DNA of 64,000 nucleotides from JBCCXL01 sp039191605 (GTDB taxonomy: Bacteria > Acidobacteriota > Thermoanaerobaculia > Multivoradales > JAHZIX01): NCBI GenBank assembly GCA_039191605.1, contig JBCCXL010000023.1:40826-104825 (forward strand), read 5' to 3'. Of the stretch, positions 9,306-18,095 are shown piece after piece. The position numbers and the translations under genes are program-made. The stretch's first letter is position 1; each line of letters begins with the position of its first letter. The notes under the pieces are model-generated. The model ran no database searches. It was not told the DNA's origin and worked only from the letters and a program-made list of their open reading frames with translations.

Positions 9306-10213
9306 GGCTGAATGCTCGCGGTGGGTCGGCCGTCCGGGGAGCTGTGTTCCTTCAAGGAAGAACCCAGGACCTCCAGTGCGCCGCTCTCGATCAGCGATCG
9401 GCGCAGGTGCACGAGCTGCTGCAGCAGCTGGCGAGCGCGCTGCGGCGGCAGCTGGGTAGTGCTGTCGGAGAGCGCCTCCTCGGGCCTCGGGTGCACCTCG
9501 AGAAAGATTCCGTCGGCGCCGGCGGCCACCGCGGCCCGGGCCAGGGGCTCGGCGTATTCCCGGGCACCGCCGGTCTGGGCTCCGCCACCGGGCAGCTGGA
9601 GGGAGTGGGTGACGTCGTAGATCACCGGAATGCCTTCGCGATGCAGCATGGTGAAGGAGCGCATGTCCACCACCAGGTTGCTGTAGCCAAAGCTGTAGCC
9701 GCGCTCGGTGACGGTGATCCGCTGGTTGCCGGTGGAGCGGGCTTTGTCCACCGCCCGGCGCATATCCGGCGGCGCGACGAATTGACCCTTCTTGAGATTC
9801 ACGGCGCGCCCGGTGGCCGCCGCGGCGAGGATCAGATCGGTCTGCCGGCAGAGGAAGGCAGGGATCTGAAGAACGTCACAAACTTCCGCCACGGCGGCGC
9901 ATTGGGCCGCCTCGTGAACGTCGGTGACCACCGGTAGGCCCGTCGCCTTCTTCACCGTGGAGAGGATCTCCAGGCCGCGCTCGAGACCCGGGCCCCGGAA
10001 GCTCTCCACCGAGGATCGATTGGCCTTGTCGAAGGAGGCCTTGAAGATCAGCGGGAGTCGGAGCTCTCTCTGCAGGCCGGCGACGATCTGTGCCGCTTCG
10101 AGAGCGCGCTCTTCGCCCTCGATGACGCAGGGGCCGGCGAGAATCGGCAGCTCCGCGCCGCCGATGGCAACCTGCGGCGCGAGCTCCCAGGGGGAGGGCT
10201 GAGATGTTTCCAT
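9302..10213 (-). CDS. kdsA: 2-dehydro-3-deoxyphosphooctonate aldolase (Kdo-8-P synthase)
   Basis: Condenses arabinose-5-phosphate with phosphoenolpyruvate to Kdo-8-phosphate. 303 residues, about 20 longer than many KdsA proteins because of short extensions at both ends. Family motifs are present: LAGPCVIEGEERALEAA, FKASFDKANRSS (PEP and A5P binding), VTDVHEAAQC and DGIFLEVHP. It lies six bases after pyrG and overlaps kdsD by four bases, so pyrG-kdsA-kdsD-kdsC is probably one operon. Confidence 0.96.
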   Translation of the reverse strand: METSQPSPWELAPQVAIGGAELPILAGPCVIEGEERALEAAQIVAGLQRELRLPLIFKASFDKANRSSVESFRGPGLERGLEILSTVKKATGLPVVTDVHEAAQCAAVAEVCDVLQIPAFLCRQTDLILAAAATGRAVNLKKGQFVAPPDMRRAVDKARSTGNQRITVTERGYSFGYSNLVVDMRSFTMLHREGIPVIYDVTHSLQLPGGGAQTGGAREYAEPLARAAVAAGADGIFLEVHPRPEEALSDSTTQLPPQRARQLLQQLVHLRRSLIESGALEVLGSSLKEHSSPDGRPTASIQP

Positions 10214-10219
10214 GGCCGC

Positions 10220-11983
10220 TCAGCGCTCGCCTTTGGCACCGACGACCCGGGGGGCCGTCTCCGCGGGTTGGGAAGGCGCCTCACCGCCGAGATCATTGGC
10301 CGCGCTGCCGTGGGGAGAGTCGGCGCTCAGCACAGGAACCTCGCGGGGCTTCGCCGGGGCGGAGTGGGTTTGATCGTCCCGCCGCCGGTCCTGATGCTCC
10401 AGGGCCGCCTCGATGAAGGAGATGAAGAGCGGGTGGGGAGCGGTGGGCTTGCTCTTGTATTCCGGATGGAATTGGCAGCCGACAAACCAGGGATGATCCG
10501 GCAGCTCCACCATCTCGACAAATTTGCCGTCGGGGGAGAGGCCGGAGATCACCAGGCCGTGGTCGGTGAGGGGCTGGAGAAAGCGCTGGTTGACCTCGTA
10601 GCGGTGACGATGGCGCTCGTGGATCAGCTCGCGGTCGTAGATCGAGCGGGCCCGGGTGCCTTCCCGCAGCTGGCAGGGGTAAGCCCCCAGGCGCATGGTG
10701 CCGCCCATCTGCTCGATGCCCAACAGATCCCGCAGCTTATAGACCACGGGGTACTCGGTGTCGTCGCTGAATTCGGAGGAGTTGGCGTCCTCTAGGCCGC
10801 AAACGTTGCGGGCGTATTCGATCACCATGCACTGCATGCCGAGGCAGATGCCGAAGAGCGGCACCTTGTTTTCGCGGGCGAAGCGCACCGCGATGAGCTT
10901 GCCCTCGGAGCCGCGGGGGCCGAAGCCGATGGGCACCACCAGGCCGTCCACCTCATCCAGGGCGGCGGGCCAGCGGCCGCTCTCGATATCCCCGGAGTCG
11001 ATGTAGACCAGCTCCACCTCGGCATCGTTGGCGAAACCACCGTGGTAGAGCGCCTCGTTGAGGCTCTTATAGGCATCGGGGAAGTCCACGTACTTGCCCA
11101 CCAGCCCCACTCGCACCTTCTTCTTGGGGTTCTGGATGCGCTGCACCAGGCTTTCCCAGCGGCTCATGTCGCGGTTATAGCGGGGCAGGTTGAGCTGATC
11201 CAGCAGCAGATCGTCCAGCCCCTCGCGGCAGAAGGAGAGGGGCACCTGATAGATGGTGGGAACGTCCCGGGCGGCGATCACCTGATTGGGCTCGACGTTG
11301 CAGAATTGCGCGATCTTGCGCTTCATCTCTTCCGGTAGCGGGCGGTCGACTCGGCACAGCAGGGCGTCCGGAGAGATACCGATGGCCCGCAGCTCCCGCA
11401 CCGAATGCTGGGTGGGCTTGGTCTTCAGCTCGTCCGCCGCGGCGATGTAGGGCACCAGGGTGAGATGGATGTTGACGGCGTTGTCGCGGCCCAGCTCGCG
11501 GCGGAATTGGCGGATGGCCTCGAGGAAGGGCAGGGACTCGATATCGCCCACGGTGCCGCCGATTTCGACGATCACCACGTCCAGATCCTGAGCCACCCGC
11601 CGCATCGCCTCCTTGATCTCGTCGGTGATGTGGGGAATCACCTGCACCGTCTTGCCGAGGTAATCTCCCCGGCGCTCCTTCTGGATCACGCTCTGGTAGA
11701 TCTTGCCGGTGGTGTAGTTGTGGCCCTTGGTGGTGGTGGTGCTGATGAAGCGCTCGTAATGGCCAAGGTCGAGATCCGTCTCGGCGCCGTCCTCGGTGAC
11801 GAAGACCTCACCGTGCTGGTAGGGCGACATGGTGCCGGGGTCGACGTTGACGTAGGGATCCAGCTTCATCACGGTCACCGAGAAGCCGCGAGCTTCCAGG
11901 ATCGCGCCGACGGAGGCGGCGGCGACACCTTTGCCGAGGGATGAGACCACGCCGCCGGTGACGAAGATGTATTTGGTTCCCAT
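10220..11983 (-). CDS. pyrG: CTP synthase
   Basis: Makes CTP from UTP, ATP and glutamine. 587 residues: an N-terminal synthetase domain (MGTKYIFVTGGVVSSLGKGV, then MKLDPYVNVDPGTMSPYQHG) and a C-terminal class I glutamine amidotransferase domain with the nucleophile elbow FGICLGMQ and the catalytic His in VGCQFHPEYKS. About 45 residues of Pro/Ala/Asp-rich tail extend beyond the usual end. Placement between kdsB and kdsA is functionally logical because KdsB consumes CTP to activate Kdo. Confidence 0.97.
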   Translation of the reverse strand: MGTKYIFVTGGVVSSLGKGVAAASVGAILEARGFSVTVMKLDPYVNVDPGTMSPYQHGEVFVTEDGAETDLDLGHYERFISTTTTKGHNYTTGKIYQSVIQKERRGDYLGKTVQVIPHITDEIKEAMRRVAQDLDVVIVEIGGTVGDIESLPFLEAIRQFRRELGRDNAVNIHLTLVPYIAAADELKTKPTQHSVRELRAIGISPDALLCRVDRPLPEEMKRKIAQFCNVEPNQVIAARDVPTIYQVPLSFCREGLDDLLLDQLNLPRYNRDMSRWESLVQRIQNPKKKVRVGLVGKYVDFPDAYKSLNEALYHGGFANDAEVELVYIDSGDIESGRWPAALDEVDGLVVPIGFGPRGSEGKLIAVRFARENKVPLFGICLGMQCMVIEYARNVCGLEDANSSEFSDDTEYPVVYKLRDLLGIEQMGGTMRLGAYPCQLREGTRARSIYDRELIHERHRHRYEVNQRFLQPLTDHGLVISGLSPDGKFVEMVELPDHPWFVGCQFHPEYKSKPTAPHPLFISFIEAALEHQDRRRDDQTHSAPAKPREVPVLSADSPHGSAANDLGGEAPSQPAETAPRVVGAKGER

Positions 11984-12202
11984 GGGGCTCTCCTAGAGGG
12001 ATGGCGCCGCCAGCGCCGTGCTTGGGGGTTGAGATTGGAGGGGGCTTACGATCAGCGCGCGCGGAGCGCCGTCGCGCAGATCGGTTGAGGGCTAAGGTGA
12101 GGGTGAGTGAACGAAGAACGAGAAGTCTATGAGCCGAGGCGAAGGGGCTGACTCGAGCGTGAAGCGCGGCCGTCTCTCGTCGACAGGAGCGCCGGCATGG
12201 GC

Positions 12203-13024
12203 TCAGGAAGCCGTAAGAAGAGCCTCCACTCGAGCGAGATCCTCTTCCGTATCGACTCCCGGAGCGGCTCGCTCCACCACCAGCACCCGCAGCGAGATGC
12301 CGTGGGCTAGGGCCCGCAGCTGTTCCAGCGCTTCAGCCTGCTCCAGCGGCGCCGGCGGAAGCTCCGCGAGCTGCAACAAGGTCTGCCGCTGATAGCCGTA
12401 GATGCCGATGTGCTTCTTGGCCAAAGTCTTCCGCGGGTCGGAGAAGGAGTTTCGGCGGGCGTCAGGATCTCGAAACCACGGAATCGGTGCACGACTGAAG
12501 TAGAGGGCGTAGCCGCCGTGATCGACCACTACCTTGACGGCGTTGGGGTCCTCTAGCTCACGAGCCTCGAGAGGCGCGGCGAGGGTGACCATCGGATCCT
12601 CTCGGTGCTCCCGCAGGTGCTTCGCTACCGCGGCGATGGAGCCAGGATCCAGCAGGGGCTCGTCCCCCTGAATGTTGACCACCGCCTCTTCCGGCCAGCT
12701 TCGAGCCGCCCAGGCGATGCGATCGGTGCCGCTGGCGCAGTGGGCTGGGGTCATCTCGACGTCGCCGCCAAATCCCTCCACCGCGTCCGCGATGCGCTGG
12801 TCATCGGTGAGCACCACGACCCGGGTGAGTCCCTCCACCGCCTGGGCCCGTCTCACTACATGCTCGATCATCGGGCGCCCGGCGATCAATCGCAGCGGCT
12901 TGCCCGGTAGACGAGTCGATGCGTAGCGTGCCGGAATGGCTCCCACCACGCGCGGCGGCGAGGAGGGAGAAGGGGATCCGGGGGAGGGAGGAGCGGGGGT
13001 CGAAGGGGGCGTTGACCGGTGCAC
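12203..13024 (-). CDS. kdsB: 3-deoxy-manno-octulosonate cytidylyltransferase
   Basis: Activates Kdo as CMP-Kdo for lipid A-core assembly. 273 residues with an unusual Pro/Ser-rich first 24 residues before the family start VVGAIPARYASTRLPGKPL. Other motifs are MIEHVVRRA, VNIQGDEPLLDP and HIGIYGYQRQTL, all typical of KdsB. The conserved domain would also be complete from a start nearer residue 24, so the Pro/Ser-rich tail may not be translated. A 219-base gap separates it from pyrG. Confidence 0.94.
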   Translation of the reverse strand: MHRSTPPSTPAPPSPGSPSPSSPPRVVGAIPARYASTRLPGKPLRLIAGRPMIEHVVRRAQAVEGLTRVVVLTDDQRIADAVEGFGGDVEMTPAHCASGTDRIAWAARSWPEEAVVNIQGDEPLLDPGSIAAVAKHLREHREDPMVTLAAPLEARELEDPNAVKVVVDHGGYALYFSRAPIPWFRDPDARRNSFSDPRKTLAKKHIGIYGYQRQTLLQLAELPPAPLEQAEALEQLRALAHGISLRVLVVERAAPGVDTEEDLARVEALLTAS

Positions 13025-13248
13025 GTCCCAAGATAAAGCGAGGGGGAAAAGTCTGTCAACCGCCTGGGGGCTTCCCTTGCACGATGGTTTCTTCCGCGCT
13101 CTCTCTCGATGCCCCCTTGGCGGAGCTTTTCCCTCGGTTCTCCGGCCTGTAGAAGCCCTTGCCCTAGGCTCGGGCGGGGCCTGGTATCGCCCAACGGCAA
13201 CGAAGAGTGGTTTATGCTCAGGGCAGCTTCAGCTGTGGAGGAACCCCG

Positions 13249-15033
13249 GTGATCGCAGCCCTGATCTCAAGTCGACGATTCGGCCGTATCGGCAAAACCT
13301 ACCGCCACGCCCAGCGCTACCGGCAAATTCTGCGGGCGCTGATCAAATATGGTCACGCTGACCTGGTGGAGGGGCTGAAGCTCGATCAGCTGCTCGGCGC
13401 GCCGCTGAAGCTGGTGCCGGGCACCGCGGAGATGCTCTCCCTCTCCCGCGCGCAGCGCATCCGGCTGGTGCTGGAAGAGCTGGGCCCCACCTTCATCAAG
13501 GCGGGGCAGCTGCTCTCGACTCGGCCGGACCTGCTGCCGGCGGATCTGATTCAGGAGCTCGCAGGATTGCGCAACGACGTGCCGCCGATCTCCGCGGAGC
13601 AGGTGGTGGAAAGGGTCGAGGGGGCGCTGAAGCGTCCGCTGGGTGATCTCTTTGCCTCCTTCGACGAAGAGCCGCTGGCCGCCGCCAGCATCGCCCAGGT
13701 TCACGGGGCGAGGCTGGAAGACGGGCGCGAGGTGGTGGTCAAGGTGCAGCGCCCCGAGCTCGAGCGCCTGATCGCGGTGGATTTGGAGATCCTCTCCCAT
13801 CTCGCCCATCTGCTGGAGGAGCGCTTCGACGGCTGGGCGGTGCAGCGGCCGACGCAGGTGGTAGAGGAGCTAGGGGTGCTGCTGGAAGAGGAACTCGACT
13901 TCCGGCTGGAGGCCTCGGCCCAGGTGCGCTTCGCCGGCTCTATGAAAGGGGTGCCGGGAGTACGGGTGCCGCGGGTGGAGCGCCAGCTCACTCGGGCGGA
14001 AGTATTGATCATGGAGCGGGTGCAGGGGCTGTCGATGGCGCATCCGGAGGCCTTGCGGGAGGCCGGGCTCCACCCTTCGGCGCTGGCTTCCCGCCTCGCC
14101 CGGCTCACCATGCGCCAGGTCTTTCGCACCGGTCACTTCCACGGCGATCCGCACCCGGGCAATCTGCTGGTAGAGGCCGATGGCAGCATCGTCTATCTGG
14201 ATTTCGGCCTCACCGGGCAGCTCGAGCGCGACCGCCGGGAGGCCTTGGCGGATTTGCTCATCGGCGTGGTGCAGCACGACGGCGAGAGGCTTACGGACGC
14301 CTGGCTTGCCCTGACCTCCCAGGAGGAGATAACCGCCGCGGGCGCCAGGGGCGGTAGCCGCGGCGACTCCAGGAGCGATTCCAAGGGGAGGGACCGGGAG
14401 CTCGACCCGGAAGAGCGGCGGCGGAAGCTGCGCCGCGCTCTGGAGCTCTTTTCGGAGCGCCACTTCTTTCAGCCGCTGGGAGAGCTCAGCCTCGGCGATC
14501 TGCTCCAGGAGCTGCTGGAGATCGCCAACCGACACCACCTCAGCGTGCCGGCGGATCTCTTCGTGGTGATCAAGGCCCTGGCCAACGTCGAGGGGGTTTG
14601 CCGCAATCTCGATCCAGACTTCGAGATCGCGCCCCACGCGGCGCCCTATCTGCGGCGAATCCAGCTCGAGCGGCTGGATCCCCGGCGCCTAGCGGCGGAC
14701 GCTTCGGAGATCGGGTCAGAGGCGCTGGATTCGGTGGCGAAGGTGCCCCGGGAGCTGGGGGACACCCTCGGCGCGGTGCGCCGAGGCAAGGTGCGTTTGG
14801 GCTTCGATCTCGGCGGCCTGGAGCCGCTGAATCAAACCCTCGACCGGGTGAGCAATCGCCTGGCCTTCGCCATCGTGCTGGCCTCCCTGGTGATCGGCTC
14901 TTCCCTGGTGGTGCGGGCGGCGCTGCCGCCGCTGTGGCACGGTCTGCCGGTGATCGGGCTGGCGGGTTTCGTGGTGGCGGGGCTGATGGGCTTCTGGCTG
15001 CTGGTCTCGATCCTCAAGCACGGTCGAATGTGA
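13249..15033 (+). CDS. UbiB/ABC1-family atypical kinase
   Basis: About 594 residues from a GTG at 13249, preceded by a GGAG-type ribosome site. An ATG at 13207 gives a longer N-terminus but has no such site. The protein carries the family signatures: KAGQLLSTRPDLLPADLI (KxGQ motif), VVKVQRPELERLI, and the kinase-like catalytic and metal loops HGDPHPGNLLVEADGSIVYL-DFG. Two C-terminal hydrophobic segments probably anchor it in the membrane. UbiB proteins are ATPases needed for isoprenoid quinone synthesis. A Gly/Arg/Ser/Asp linker (about residues 365-385) is an unusual low-complexity insert. Confidence 0.92.
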   Translation: MIAALISSRRFGRIGKTYRHAQRYRQILRALIKYGHADLVEGLKLDQLLGAPLKLVPGTAEMLSLSRAQRIRLVLEELGPTFIKAGQLLSTRPDLLPADLIQELAGLRNDVPPISAEQVVERVEGALKRPLGDLFASFDEEPLAAASIAQVHGARLEDGREVVVKVQRPELERLIAVDLEILSHLAHLLEERFDGWAVQRPTQVVEELGVLLEEELDFRLEASAQVRFAGSMKGVPGVRVPRVERQLTRAEVLIMERVQGLSMAHPEALREAGLHPSALASRLARLTMRQVFRTGHFHGDPHPGNLLVEADGSIVYLDFGLTGQLERDRREALADLLIGVVQHDGERLTDAWLALTSQEEITAAGARGGSRGDSRSDSKGRDRELDPEERRRKLRRALELFSERHFFQPLGELSLGDLLQELLEIANRHHLSVPADLFVVIKALANVEGVCRNLDPDFEIAPHAAPYLRRIQLERLDPRRLAADASEIGSEALDSVAKVPRELGDTLGAVRRGKVRLGFDLGGLEPLNQTLDRVSNRLAFAIVLASLVIGSSLVVRAALPPLWHGLPVIGLAGFVVAGLMGFWLLVSILKHGRM

Positions 15034-15182
15034 GCCTGCCGCTGGCGGGGCTTCTGCTGCTACCGCTGGTGGTGCATCGGACGGTACCTCTGGCGGCAGC
15101 CGGGGCGTCGGCTGGCTCCACGGTAGAGCTTCACGGTAAGGCTGCCCACTGGGACTCCGCAGTGGGGCTCCGCAGCGATAAG

Positions 15183-16334
15183 ATGCCGACCATGTCTTCC
15201 CCCTCCCAGCCCGCCGCTGCGGCCTCTTCATCCAGCGCGACGGAGCCCGTGAGCCAGGCGCCCATCTCCTGGCCCCGACGCCTGGGGATCGCCGTGTTGA
15301 TCGCCATGGCCCTGGCAGGGGGGTGGCGAGGGTGGCGCGGCCTGGTCAACGAGTCGAGCCTCGGTGCCGCCCGCTGGATCGGCCCGGTGGCGCAGAACCC
15401 CCGACTCGCCGAGCCCTCTGCCTTCCTCGCCGTGGCGGACTTCGAAGTAGTCGCTCATCCGCAGAACGCGTCCCTTTCCGTCTCTGTGGACGGACAATAC
15501 CGAGCGCTGCTCAATGGCCGGGCGGTCGGCGGAGGGCGCATGGTGAACGGGGACGATTCCCTGCATCGCTACGAGGTCGCTCCCCTTTTGGTGCAGGGGG
15601 GCAACCGGCTCGTGGTGGAGGTTTCCAACGGTCTCGGCCACAGCATGGTGGCGGCGCGACTGAGCCTCGAGGGTGAGGCCGCGGTGACCACCGGTAGCGG
15701 AGATTTCCGCCTGCTGAGGCAGAGCTTTCCGGGGCTGGTGAGCGGCTGGCGCGGTGCGGGAGAGGGCGATGCGATGAACCGCTGGGGGCAGCCTCCCCAG
15801 GGCCGCAGCGGCGAGCTGGTGGAGAATCTGCGTCCGGTCCTCGATGGGGAGGGAGCAACGCGGGTCGTTTCGGCCCAGGTGGAGGCCCTCGGGCCCCGGG
15901 ACTGGCTGGTTTCTTTCGCCGAGCCGACGGTGGGTACTCTCGCCGTGCTCCTGGGGGAGGAGGGGTCAGATTCCGGCCTGCTCTTCGTCGAGCGCGAGGA
16001 GGGGTCGGCCGATTCCCCTTCGATCCCGGCCCTCAGCCGTCAAGGGGCGGTGGCGGAGCTGCTGTTGATTCCCGGCCAGCGGCGCTGGTGGGACCACAGC
16101 CCCCGCCAATGGCATCAGGTGCGGATTCTCGGCCCCTCCGTGGTCGAAGGCGCCGAGCTATGGCAGCACGGCGCGGACGACGAGGTGCTGGCGCCACAGC
16201 GCTCGGTGGTCGAGCTGCCGGGGGCCTTTGGGCTCAGCAGCCCTCGACTTTCCCACCCGCTGGCGGACATCGTGTGGGGAGCGCTGCAGGAAGACAGCGC
16301 GGCGGAGCCGGAGCCCCAGTCAGCCCCTTCCTGA
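15183..16334 (+). CDS. Single-pass membrane-anchored protein, function unknown
   Basis: About 383 residues from the ATG at 15183. An overlapping GTG at 15030 at the ubiB stop would add 51 residues, and neither start has a clear ribosome site. After a Ser/Ala/Pro-rich cytoplasmic segment there is one transmembrane helix (LGIAVLIAMALAGGW), then a predicted beta-rich extracytoplasmic domain containing VSVDGQYRALLNGRAVGGG and YEVAPLLVQGGNRLVVEVSN. That pattern resembles the N-terminal galactose-binding-like beta-sandwich of glycoside hydrolases. No catalytic domain is recognised. Confidence 0.6.
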   Translation: MPTMSSPSQPAAAASSSSATEPVSQAPISWPRRLGIAVLIAMALAGGWRGWRGLVNESSLGAARWIGPVAQNPRLAEPSAFLAVADFEVVAHPQNASLSVSVDGQYRALLNGRAVGGGRMVNGDDSLHRYEVAPLLVQGGNRLVVEVSNGLGHSMVAARLSLEGEAAVTTGSGDFRLLRQSFPGLVSGWRGAGEGDAMNRWGQPPQGRSGELVENLRPVLDGEGATRVVSAQVEALGPRDWLVSFAEPTVGTLAVLLGEEGSDSGLLFVEREEGSADSPSIPALSRQGAVAELLLIPGQRRWWDHSPRQWHQVRILGPSVVEGAELWQHGADDEVLAPQRSVVELPGAFGLSSPRLSHPLADIVWGALQEDSAAEPEPQSAPS

Positions 16335-16464
16335 GCGGTTCCTTCCAGGGTCGTGGTCCGCATCTCGGGCCTGCGTGGTGCGGGGATCCGAGGAAGCTGG
16401 GAATCCTCCAGGAAAAAAATACCGGTACCGCGGTGACTCGGGCTGGGAAGCTACTTCCCGTGAG

Positions 16465-17151
16465 TCAGCTGTCGGTGGAGGACTCTTGGATGGGCTCGAT
16501 GGGCGCGAAGCGCTTCTCTTCCACCAGCTGGCCGCCGTCGAAGCGGAACATCCGTCCAGCTTCGAAATACCACCAGCTCTCTTCCTTCGGGCCTTCCGGC
16601 GCCACCAGCTCTTCGATCTTGTCCGGCTGCCCCAGCTGCTCGAAGATTCGCTGCTCGTCCTCGCTGTCGACGCCGGCGAGGAAGCGGCGGTAGGCGTTCA
16701 AGAAGGTGGTGTCCGGCACCACCAGCGGAATCAGCACCGGGGTTCCGGATTCGGCCCGCTCGGTGATCTCTTCCCGCACCAGCTCGCGGATCTCTTCCTC
16801 CTGCCCCCGGCGCACCGGCACCCACACCACGATCTCGTACTCGTCGTAGTATTCATTCCACTTCCACGGCAGGCTGTAGCTGCCGCCGGCGCTGGTGTCG
16901 GTGGTGAAGCGGAAGCGGTCCACCGGGGCCTTGCGCAGCTCCAGCCAGTCGAATTCGGTGCGGATCGCCTCGAGGGTGACCTTGAGGTCCTGCAGCGGGC
17001 GGCCGTCACGGTCGGTGACGACGCCGGTGAACTCCACTCGCTGTCCTTGGGGGTAGGCGCCCTTGGCGTGGGCCGGCGGCGCCCACTCGGCAAAGAGCGG
17101 TAGGCCGGCGAGGAGGGCTAGCGAGACGAGAGAGAAGCGTTGCTTCGCCAT
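16465..17151 (-). CDS. Secreted protein, hypothetical, paired with lolA
   Basis: 228 residues from the ATG at 17151, chosen because MAKQRFSLVSLALLAGLPLF then AEWAPPAHAKG is a textbook signal peptide; an upstream in-frame ATG would lie inside lolA. The mature part has a beta-sandwich-like segment (GVVTDRDGRPLQDLKVTLEA) and a C-terminal part (IFEQLGQPDKIEEL, then WWYFEAGRMFRFDGGQLV) that resembles the closing motif of GWxTD or SmpA/BamE-like domains. Start and lolA stop are four bases apart, so the two are likely co-translated. A role in envelope lipoprotein handling is inferred from context only. Confidence 0.65.
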   Translation of the reverse strand: MAKQRFSLVSLALLAGLPLFAEWAPPAHAKGAYPQGQRVEFTGVVTDRDGRPLQDLKVTLEAIRTEFDWLELRKAPVDRFRFTTDTSAGGSYSLPWKWNEYYDEYEIVVWVPVRRGQEEEIRELVREEITERAESGTPVLIPLVVPDTTFLNAYRRFLAGVDSEDEQRIFEQLGQPDKIEELVAPEGPKEESWWYFEAGRMFRFDGGQLVEEKRFAPIEPIQESSTDS

Positions 17152-17155
17152 GGCT

Positions 17156-17842
17156 TCAGGGCTCCTTCCAGTCCAGGCCCGGGGGAGGGGTGAAGGCGGA
17201 TCGATCTTCCAGCGATTGGTAGTCGGAGAGGGTGAAGGTGGTGCGACCACCGGCGGCGTCTCGGTAGCTCACCTCCCGCAGTCGCTGGGGCTGGCCGGCG
17301 ATGCGCAATACCGCCTCGCTGAGGCGCTCCGTGTCCACCACCGGGGTGAGCCGGATCTCCAGCACGCCGCCGTCGGTGTCCAGGGTCTCGGCGCTGTAGC
17401 GCAGGCGCAGCTCGTCCACCGCCAGCAGCACCAGATCCAGCCCCACCTCGCGAGAGGCGTCCACCTTCGCCCGCTGGCCGATCTTGTCTCCCTCTTCCCA
17501 GGAATACACCTGGCCGGAGCAGATCAGATAGCTCTTGGGGAAGGGGTCGCGGTAATCCCAGCGCAGGCAGTCCGGGAGGTCCAGGGAGACCTTGCCGGCT
17601 TCTCGCTCCAGGCCGGAGAAGCCCGCGGGCTGGTAGGTCTGCTCAAAGTCGGCCACCGAGGGACCGAGGGCCTCGAGGCTGCGGCGCACCTCGGAGAGGG
17701 CGTCCCACGGGTTCTGCGCCGCCGCCGGCAGGGCCGTCCCCAGCAGCATCGCCAACAGCCCGAGAGCTAAGGCGAAGGCAGGGATGGAGCGAGTCCATCG
17801 AGCACGGTGGGGGGCGGCGGCTTGGGGACGGGGTGGGGCCAT
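17156..17842 (-). CDS. lolA: Outer-membrane lipoprotein carrier LolA-like protein
   Basis: 228 residues. A long basic N-terminus precedes a signal peptide (FALALGLLAMLLGTALPAAAQ). The mature part shows the LolA pattern: VADFEQTYQPAGFSG, a KVSLDLPDCLRWDY-type strand in place of the usual GxxxxxxPxxxRWxY, LICSGQVYSWEEGD for the typical dG..lw.Yd, and a C-terminal LSDYQSLEDRSAFTPPPG that matches the usual end of LolA. Function by family: carries lipoproteins across the periplasm to LolB or the outer membrane. The unusually long N-terminal region suggests the true start may be further in. Confidence 0.8.
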   Translation of the reverse strand: MAPPRPQAAAPHRARWTRSIPAFALALGLLAMLLGTALPAAAQNPWDALSEVRRSLEALGPSVADFEQTYQPAGFSGLEREAGKVSLDLPDCLRWDYRDPFPKSYLICSGQVYSWEEGDKIGQRAKVDASREVGLDLVLLAVDELRLRYSAETLDTDGGVLEIRLTPVVDTERLSEAVLRIAGQPQRLREVSYRDAAGGRTTFTLSDYQSLEDRSAFTPPPGLDWKEP

Positions 17843-18029
17843 GAAGAATCCTCCAGCGACGGTGAGGCAGCGGACGTCTAGAAGCAGACGCCAGGCAGTC
17901 GTTGCTCTCTATTGTACGAATGATCCCGCCGCCGCGTTAAAACAAAGAAGTTAGGCGGCGTAGGCAGACGAAAGAGCTGCCTGCTGTGGAAGACCCCGTG
18001 AAGAGCCGAAAGATGGGAGCTCGGCACTG

Positions 18030-18095
18030 CAGAAGCTCGATGACAGAAGCCCCATTGCAGAAGCCTCCGTTGCAGAAGCCCAGCGGCAGAAGATT
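18030..18095 (-). repeat. 14-nt imperfect tandem repeats after purH
   Basis: CAGAAG recurs at 18030, 18044, 18058, 18073 and 18087, a period of 14-15 bases. The array begins directly after the purH stop codon (reading the minus strand). Confidence 0.75.

Noticed and set aside
14598..15029. Extending the membrane-anchored protein upstream into the UbiB gene
   Set aside because: The extra 144 codons lie wholly inside the kinase gene and read as Gly/Arg/Ala-rich shadow sequence.
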